Source: Prosthecobacter debontii (GTDB lineage Bacteria > Verrucomicrobiota > Verrucomicrobiia > Verrucomicrobiales > Akkermansiaceae). Taken from it: a stretch of DNA of 53,630 bases. The position numbers were made by a program, and so were the translations under genes. The notes below the pieces were generated by a model. That model was not told the origin of the DNA. It did not search any database and saw only the letters and a list, made by a program, of their open reading frames with translations. How positions within the stretch are numbered: position 1 is the first letter of the stretch; each line of letters opens with the position of its first letter. Below are positions 44,161 through 51,500 of this stretch, piece after piece. The DNA lies in the NCBI GenBank assembly GCA_945862245.1, contig CAMAXN010000014.1, positions 1-53,630 on the forward strand. The letters run 5' to 3'.

Positions 44161-46371
44161 ATGAGAACCATTCCTCCAACCTATGACGAGCATTGGCACC
44201 GTGTGGCTCCACGTCGTGTACGGATGCGGCCTTGTGTCGATCTATTCGCGCAGACTTTCCGTGGTCGTCGCTGGTATGTGGTTAGAGATTCGCTGAGTGG
44301 CAAGTTTTTCCGAATCCGACCGGTTGCGTATGAGTTTATCTGCGAACTCGAGCGCTGTGCGACGGTGGGTGATGCGTGGCAACGGAGGATGGAGATTGAT
44401 CCGGAGAATTTCCCTGGCCAAGGAGAGGTTGTGCGGTTGCTCAGCTCGCTTTACCGTGCTGGCTTACTCAGCAGTGATGAGGAAGGGGATGTCGAACCGT
44501 TGGCCGAGGCCTTTGCCGAAGAGAAGCGGGTGGAGGCTAGGCAGCGGTGGTCGAGTATTTTGTTCTTCAAGTTGCCTTTGTGGAATCCCGACCCGTTCCT
44601 ACGCCGAACGCTGCCATGGGTACGGGGGATTTTCAGCCGTTGGGGCTTGCTGGTGTGGTTGCTACTTCTGATCTGGGGTGCTACGGAGGTGGCCAACCAT
44701 TGGAAGGCATTCACTGCGGAAACATCTGGGATCCTAGGGTTCGGCAACTTGCCATGGATGCTCATCACGCTTGCGCTGATTAAGGTGCTGCACGAAGCGG
44801 GTCATGGTTATCTCTGTCGGAAGTATGGCGGTGAGGTGCCGGAGACCGGCATCATGCTGTTGCTGTTTAATCCCTTGCCATACGTCGATGCTTCCTCGAG
44901 CAGTGCCTTGCGCAGCAAATGGAAGCGCATGGCAGTCGGTGGTGCGGGCATGTATTTCGAGTTGGCGGTCGCGGCAGTCGCGGCGATCGTTTGGGCGAAC
45001 AGCGGCGAGGGTGCGGTGCATCGCGTGGCGCACAATGCGGTGGTGGCGGCCTCGGTGGTCACGGTTCTGTTTAATGCGAATCCTTTGTTGCGTTTCGACG
45101 GCTACCACATCCTGTCGGACTGGTTGGAGCTGCCGAACCTACAGCGAAACTCCAGCAAGATGGCTCTTTATTTGTTAGAGTGTCACGGCTTCGGTCTGCG
45201 CAACGCGGTGAATCCTGCGGAAGGCCGCAGGGAGGCGACTTGGTTCACCACCTTCTTCTTCGCATCGGTCATCTACCGCACGTTAATCTTGCTCGGTATC
45301 CTGCTGGTGATTTCCGTTCATTATCTTGTTTTCGGGGTGCTGCTGGCGTTGGTTTTTGGTTTCATCTGGTTGGTGATGCCGGTGGTCAAAGCGGTGACCT
45401 ACCTTTGGAGTAACCCACGGCTCGATTCTTGCCGTCGGCGTGCGGTGGGGGTATCGGTGGCGGTGCTTGCCGTATTGCTCGGATTTTTTGCTTTGGTGCC
45501 AATGCCAAACCATTTCCGCTCGGATGCGGTAGTGAAGGCTGAAAATTTTTCCCGTGTCTATGCTGGGACCAATGGTCACTTGGTGAAGATTCTAGCGCCG
45601 TCCGGACAGATGGTCACAAAGGGGACTCCGCTTTTGCAGTTGGCCAATCGGGAATTGGACTACGGACTCGTGGCGGTGCAAGCTGAGCAGATGCGTGCCG
45701 ATGCCCAACTCCGGAGGGCGCTTGAGGAGGATCCGGTGGCCTATCAGAGTTTGCAACCCTACATTCGCGCGCTTGAAGGGCGACGCGCCCGCTTGCTGGA
45801 AGATAAGGAGGCGCTCGTGCTCAGGTCGCCAACCGACGGCCGCTGGCTCGCCCCCGAGGCAGGGCTTTATCTGGGAGGCATGTTGTCGCGTGGTCTTGAG
45901 GTCGGTGTCGTCCAAGGGGAGGGGAATTTCTATGTGTCTGCGGTTATCAAGCAGGATGATGTCTCGCGGATTTTTACTAAAGATCAGGTGCATCATGCTG
46001 AGGTCAGGGTACGGGGTCAGGAAGGAACAGTGCTCGGGTTGACCGATTTGCAGGCCTTGCCCACGGAGCGCGAATCCTTGCCATCGGCAGCGTTGGGGTT
46101 GCTGGGTGGTGGCGCAACCGCGGTTGATACCCGGAGCCCAAGTCAGTCGTCCGGTGGTGCGCGTCGTGGTTTCGGCAATGCCGGACAGGCGACGCGTGCA
46201 GCACAGCCGGTGTTTGAAATCAGGGCGGTACTTGACCGCAAGGACACCGATGGACTGCAGTTGGTTCACGGACAACGGGCGATTGCGCGCATGAAGCTGC
46301 CCGCAGAGCCATTGCTATGGCAATGGGTGCGTTCGATCAGGCAGTTGTTCCAACGGACTTACCAGATCTAG
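44161..46371 (+). CDS. M50 (site-2-protease-like) metalloprotease fused to an HlyD-type adaptor domain
   Basis: The 736-residue protein combines three parts. Residues about 30-105 resemble a PqqD-like peptide-binding domain (GRRWYVVRDSLSGKFFRIRP, LLSSLYRAGLL). Residues about 150-440 are a polytopic M50 protease with both zinc motifs: HEAGHG (His211, Glu212, His215) and NPLLRFDGYHILSD (Asp313). From about 450 a periplasmic HlyD-like part follows (FSRVYAGTNGHLVKILAPSG, GRRARLLEDKEALVLRSPTD). The layout resembles the 'peptide zinc metalloprotease' class (YydH-like) linked to peptide or protein export and maturation. Its neighbours, a SecA paralogue and a giant exported protein, suggest that it handles or anchors that client. 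Whether it cleaves is not shown. Confidence 0.87.
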   Translation: MRTIPPTYDEHWHRVAPRRVRMRPCVDLFAQTFRGRRWYVVRDSLSGKFFRIRPVAYEFICELERCATVGDAWQRRMEIDPENFPGQGEVVRLLSSLYRAGLLSSDEEGDVEPLAEAFAEEKRVEARQRWSSILFFKLPLWNPDPFLRRTLPWVRGIFSRWGLLVWLLLLIWGATEVANHWKAFTAETSGILGFGNLPWMLITLALIKVLHEAGHGYLCRKYGGEVPETGIMLLLFNPLPYVDASSSSALRSKWKRMAVGGAGMYFELAVAAVAAIVWANSGEGAVHRVAHNAVVAASVVTVLFNANPLLRFDGYHILSDWLELPNLQRNSSKMALYLLECHGFGLRNAVNPAEGRREATWFTTFFFASVIYRTLILLGILLVISVHYLVFGVLLALVFGFIWLVMPVVKAVTYLWSNPRLDSCRRRAVGVSVAVLAVLLGFFALVPMPNHFRSDAVVKAENFSRVYAGTNGHLVKILAPSGQMVTKGTPLLQLANRELDYGLVAVQAEQMRADAQLRRALEEDPVAYQSLQPYIRALEGRRARLLEDKEALVLRSPTDGRWLAPEAGLYLGGMLSRGLEVGVVQGEGNFYVSAVIKQDDVSRIFTKDQVHHAEVRVRGQEGTVLGLTDLQALPTERESLPSAALGLLGGGATAVDTRSPSQSSGGARRGFGNAGQATRAAQPVFEIRAVLDRKDTDGLQLVHGQRAIARMKLPAEPLLWQWVRSIRQLFQRTYQI

Positions 46372-46378
46372 CCGTGCC

Positions 46379-48364
46379 ATGACGCCAAGCGAACACCAAC
46401 GCCTTTTGGGCGAATCCAAGGCCCCCAAGCCGAGAACCGGGTTGGACCGCATCGCGGACGGGTTGCTCGGTCGCTGGAGACGCGCGCCCTGGGTTGCGCG
46501 TCGTCTGCAGGCAGTGGCAGTTGAAATCAACCGCTTGCGTGAGGAGATCGAGAAATCATCCGACAGTAGCTTGAATGGAATGCTTGATGAATTACGGCTT
46601 CAACGCAGACGCAAGCCCTTCGATCATGCCGAATTCACCAAGGGGATCGCCGTACTGGCAGTCGCTGCGCATCGCGAGATTGGCTTGCGTGCGTATGAAG
46701 TGCAGCTGATGGCATCGGCGGCCTTGGTTCAGGGTTATTTCACGGAGGTGGATACCGGCGAGGGTAAGACGCTTGCGATCGGCATTGCGGCGGCATTCAA
46801 GGCGCTCAACGGACTGCCGTGTCACGTCATTACCGCGAACGATTACCTGGCGGGTCGGGACGCCGAAAACCTCAAGATATTTTACAAGCGGGTGGGGCTC
46901 ACGGTTGGTGCTGTTCTGGGTGAGGATGACGATCCCAAACGCCGCGAGGCTTACGGTTGTGATGTTACCTACAGCACCGCCAAGGAAGTGGCTGCGGACT
47001 ATTTGCGTGACCGGCTTCGCGGTGTGGATGCCGAGGCCCGGGGCAAGCGATTGATCGGTTTGGTCAGCGGTCGTGAGTCATCCGGCAGGGCGGTCCAACG
47101 TGGATTGCATGCGGCCGTGATCGACGAAGCCGACCATGCGCTCATCGACGAAGCGGTGACGCCACTGATAATCAGTCGTCCTCTAGAAGCGGGGGAGATG
47201 GAGCCGGTGGCGAGGGCCGCTTGGGCATTGGTGAAGACCTTCGAACCTGGGCTTCACTATCAAGTCGATCGCACGGCACGGGTTGTCGAACTTTTCGAAC
47301 CCGGAATGGAATTGGCGTGTCACGAACTCGACTTGCCACGGACCGGATTGTGGGCAAGTGATCGTCGCCGTGTGCAGGTCATCCGCCAAGCGGTCGAGGC
47401 GCGTGAACTGTTGATTCGAGACGAACATTACGTCGTCGATGACGGCAAGGTGGTGATTGTTGATTCATCCACCGGCAGGCCGATGCCTATGCGCTCGTGG
47501 CAACAGGGGCTGCATCAGATCATCGAAGCCAAGGAAGGTTTGGACGTCAGCGGCGGCAGTGAAACGATGGCCCGGATTAGCTTCCAGACCTACTTTCGGA
47601 AATATCATTTTCTCGCCGGCGCGAGCGGCACATTGAAGGAGGTTGCGGGTGAGATTTGGCATACGTATCACGCCCCCTTTGTGAAGGTTCCACGCAACCA
47701 ACTATGCCAGCGTCAGTATGCCGGCATCCGCTTTTGCGCGACGCGCGAGGAACAACAACAACGTGTCCTGCACGAGATTAAATCGCGACACGGTCGTGGT
47801 CAGCCGTTGCTGATCGGATCACGAAGTGTGGAGCGAAGCGAGCAGGTCGCATCCCTTCTTCGCGCGGAAAAAATTCCGGTTACGGATCGGGTTCTGAATG
47901 CCGTTCATCACCGCCGTGAGGCAACGCTGGTTGCACTGGCGGGAAGGAAGCATGCGATCACCATCGCCACCAGCATGGCGGGTCGCGGAACGGACATTCG
48001 TCTTGAGAAAGGGGTCGAGATTCTCGGTGGACTTCATGTCGTGTCCGTCGATGCGAATCAAAGTGCGCGAGTTGATCGACAGTTGTTCGGACGTGCGGCG
48101 CGTCAGGCTGATCCAGGATCGGTGATGTCGATCTTCAGTGCCGATGATGAGCTGCTGGTGCGTTTCATTCCGCAGCCTTTGATGCGTATCTGGACACGTG
48201 CGTTGGGCATGAAGTTGATGGGAGAATCACCGCAGTGGATGGGACGATTGTTGCTGTTCTGGTCGCAATACCGGACACAGCAATTGGCCGCACGAAGCCG
48301 CCGAAATGTTATGCTATCCGAGACCGAAATTCGCCGCTCGCTCGGCTTCGCGGTTGGCCGTTGA
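46379..48364 (+). CDS. Truncated SecA paralogue (accessory preprotein translocase ATPase)
   Basis: The 661-residue protein is a DEAD-type SecA motor. Visible are TGEGKT (126-131), DEAD (249-252) in VIDEADHALIDEAVTPLIIS, a preprotein-crosslinking region with YVVDDGKVVIVDSSTGR, FLAGASGTLKEVAGE, TSMAGRGTDIRL (near 526-537), and GRAARQADPGS (571-581) where most SecA proteins have GRxGRQGDxGS. Normal SecA has about 830-900 residues; here the helical wing, most of the scaffold and the zinc-finger tail are missing. The housekeeping SecA is presumably elsewhere. The gene starts 7 bases after the M50 gene and precedes the giant protein, which makes it the likely energy source for its export, by analogy with SecA2 systems. 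Confidence 0.9.
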   Translation: MTPSEHQRLLGESKAPKPRTGLDRIADGLLGRWRRAPWVARRLQAVAVEINRLREEIEKSSDSSLNGMLDELRLQRRRKPFDHAEFTKGIAVLAVAAHREIGLRAYEVQLMASAALVQGYFTEVDTGEGKTLAIGIAAAFKALNGLPCHVITANDYLAGRDAENLKIFYKRVGLTVGAVLGEDDDPKRREAYGCDVTYSTAKEVAADYLRDRLRGVDAEARGKRLIGLVSGRESSGRAVQRGLHAAVIDEADHALIDEAVTPLIISRPLEAGEMEPVARAAWALVKTFEPGLHYQVDRTARVVELFEPGMELACHELDLPRTGLWASDRRRVQVIRQAVEARELLIRDEHYVVDDGKVVIVDSSTGRPMPMRSWQQGLHQIIEAKEGLDVSGGSETMARISFQTYFRKYHFLAGASGTLKEVAGEIWHTYHAPFVKVPRNQLCQRQYAGIRFCATREEQQQRVLHEIKSRHGRGQPLLIGSRSVERSEQVASLLRAEKIPVTDRVLNAVHHRREATLVALAGRKHAITIATSMAGRGTDIRLEKGVEILGGLHVVSVDANQSARVDRQLFGRAARQADPGSVMSIFSADDELLVRFIPQPLMRIWTRALGMKLMGESPQWMGRLLLFWSQYRTQQLAARSRRNVMLSETEIRRSLGFAVGR

Positions 48365-48524
48365 GAATCTTTTTTCACCTTTTTCGGCGTTCCCTTTTAC
48401 GTTTGCCCTAGATTTATAGCGGGAAACGCAGCCAGGAAAATCTGCACTGCTCAAGATGCTTGACGCGCATTGAGAATGTAGATCAAGTATATGCTTTCTT
48501 ATCAGCTTCCTCTGAACTCCCTCC

Positions 48525-51500
48525 ATGTTTTCCCGATTCTTCAATGCCAAGACCTCTGCTTCCCGGTCGGGAAGAGTGGTCGCATTGGGAGCAATCTCGC
48601 AAGTGGATCAGTTCGAGGTTGAGGCCATGGAGCCACGGATCCTTCTGTCGGCGGCACCGATTGATGCGCCACTCGGTGGTGTCGATTTCAGTGCCATTCC
48701 TGACATCCAGACAAGCTTCGATCAATCGGTTCAGCAGTCGTTTGTCACGACCAGCGAGGATATCTCTTCGCTGCATGAGAATGAGAGTGATCTCTTTGGT
48801 GAGACGACCGAGTTGCCCGGCAACGAGCAAGAGACCAGCGCTGATTCCGACACCGAGAATGACTCGCTGATGAATGTCGATCCACTCGTTCAACAGGATA
48901 CTTTTTCAAACGAAGAGTCGGCCTTGATTCAGATCAATCAGGTAACGACCTTTCCAAACTTCAATCATTTCGTCACCCACACAGAGGAGGTGACATTGAT
49001 CCCCGAGGAGCCAGTGATCGATTCCATGGCTACAGTGTTGGTGACTACCTTGCATGCGGCGAATGGTCCGCCGATGGTGGTCCATACAACGAATTCCAAC
49101 GATTCTCTAACCTCATCCACATCAATCGTAACCCCGGGTCTTCAGAACGAAGTCACCGGAACCAGTAATTTTGGAAACCATTGCTTAGAAGATTTATCTT
49201 CCGATGAGTCTGAGCATTTTCTGAACATACATCCAGATGTCTTTGCCGGCGACCATGTCATCGGCAGTGGCGACTATCTCCTGTTTGATGGTGACAGCTC
49301 TCTGGGCTCGCTCGAGTCGGCTGAACTTACACAGGAACAAATCGACGAGCTTCTTCAGGTAGCGATCAGCCTTTGGGCCAACGCACTGCCTAACGCCAAC
49401 ATCGGCAATCTCACCCAAGGCATTACCGCCCGAGCCGCCGACCTAGACGGTGCCATCCTTGGCGAGGCGATCGGTCAGACCATCTCCCTCGACACGAATG
49501 CAGCCGGTCGCGGATGGTTCGTCGATACCACCCCGTACGACCACAGCGAATTCGAATCGGTCGATGGCCAGCTCACCGCGATCGCCGGCAGCGACGCCTC
49601 CGGACGGATCGATCTACTCACCGTTCTGACCCACGAAGTCGGACACGTGCTCGGCTACGGTCACGACTCCGGACTCGCCGTCATGGAGGCCTCCCTCGGT
49701 ACAGGGGAGAGGACCTTGCTCGGTGCCGCCGTTCCTGCCGGGAACACCACCCCTGTCGTCGGTGCCTACACTTTCGCCGGTGGCACCATCACCGGTGAGG
49801 CCGGTGACCCGAATCTGATCTTCCGGATCTTTGACAACCAGGCGGGTGCCAACTCCATCCTGGACGTCCAAGTCATCAATGCCACCACGAGTGCCGTCCT
49901 CGCGACTTACAACGATGTCTCGAACATCAATGCCTTGTTGCCCGGTCTGAATGACACGATCCGTGTGGATCTCGATCTGGATACGACCTGGACGCTCAGC
50001 GGTCTTGGGTCCGGCAGTGTCTTCGTTGAAGGTTGGAGTTCGATGGCCTTCAGCGGCATTGAGCACTTGATAGGCACGGAGCGAGTCAAGGATACCTTCA
50101 TTTTCAACAATGGTGGTATCGTGGCAGGCAGCATCGACGGTCGTGGCGGGGTCGAGGAGATCTCGCTGGGCGGCTTCCTGAATCTGGGCGGCGACAATCT
50201 CAACTTCTCGATTACCAGCCAGAGACTCACGCTTACCGGCCGGGCGACCATTGACCTTGGCGGACTATTGACGATCACCGGTAACTTCCTGCTCGAGCAG
50301 TTTGCGGTGACGCTTGGTGGAAATTCCAACTACGCATTGTTGGGTGCGGGTGCAACTGGTCTGGCTCTCCAGGTGCAGGTGGCCGCAGGAACTCCATCGG
50401 GAACCCTCAGTGGTGCCGGCACTTTGCAGATGCTGCGCCTGACCAACAGCGCCGGCACTCAATCCTGGCTGGGCATAGAAGCAACCGGCATGGCATTCGC
50501 CCTTGACTACAATCCACTGCTGCTAAGCGTGACCAACGGTGCCGTGGCGATCAATCAGGCCCCGACCGGCATGAACAAGCTGGACTGGACCTTGGCGGTG
50601 GCGCAATCAGCGGCACCATTCAACCTGACGGTGAATGGGACCACCAGCTTCAGCGCAAGCGGCAGCGCGACTGTCAGCCTTGATGGTTTTCTTACGGTGA
50701 CCGGTAATTTCTCGGTGACGGAATTTGATGTGACCTTGCTCGCCTCCGGCGGCGATGCGGCCTATGCACAATTGGGATCCGATGCCACGGGGCTTGCCGT
50801 TCAAGTGCAGATTGCCGTAGGAACTCCATCGGGAACCTTGAGTGGTGCCGGCACTTTGCAGATGCTGCGCCTGACCAACAGCGCCGGCACTCAATCCTGG
50901 CTGGGCATAGAAGCAACCGGCATGGAGTTCGCTCTCGACTACGATCCACTGCTGTTAAGCGTGACTAACGGCACTGTGTCCCTCAACCAAGCTCCCACCG
51001 GCAAAAACAAGCTCGACTGGACCTTGGCAGTGGCACAATCCGCCGCACCATTCAACCTGACGATCAACGGGACCACCAGTTTCAGTGCGAGCGGCAGCGC
51101 GACAGTCAGTTTGGATGGTTTCCTTACAGTGACCGGAAATTTCTCGGTGACGGAATTTGATGTGACCTTGCTCGCTTCCGGCGGCGATGCGGCCTACGCG
51201 CAGTTGGGAGCGGATGCCACGGGGCTTGCCGTTCAAGTGCAGTTGGCCGCAGGAACTCCATCGGGAACCTTGAGTGGTGCCGGCACTTTGCAGATGCTGC
51301 GCCTGACCAATAATACCACTGGCGAAACTTGGGTTGGTTTGGAAGGAACTCAACTGGCATTCACCCTCGATTACAATCCACTGCTGCTAAGCGTGACCAA
51401 GGGCACTGTGTCCCTCAACCAAGCTCCCACCGGCAAAAACAAGCTGGACTGGACCTTGGCGGTGGCTCAATCAGTTGCGCCATTCAACCTGACGGTGAAT

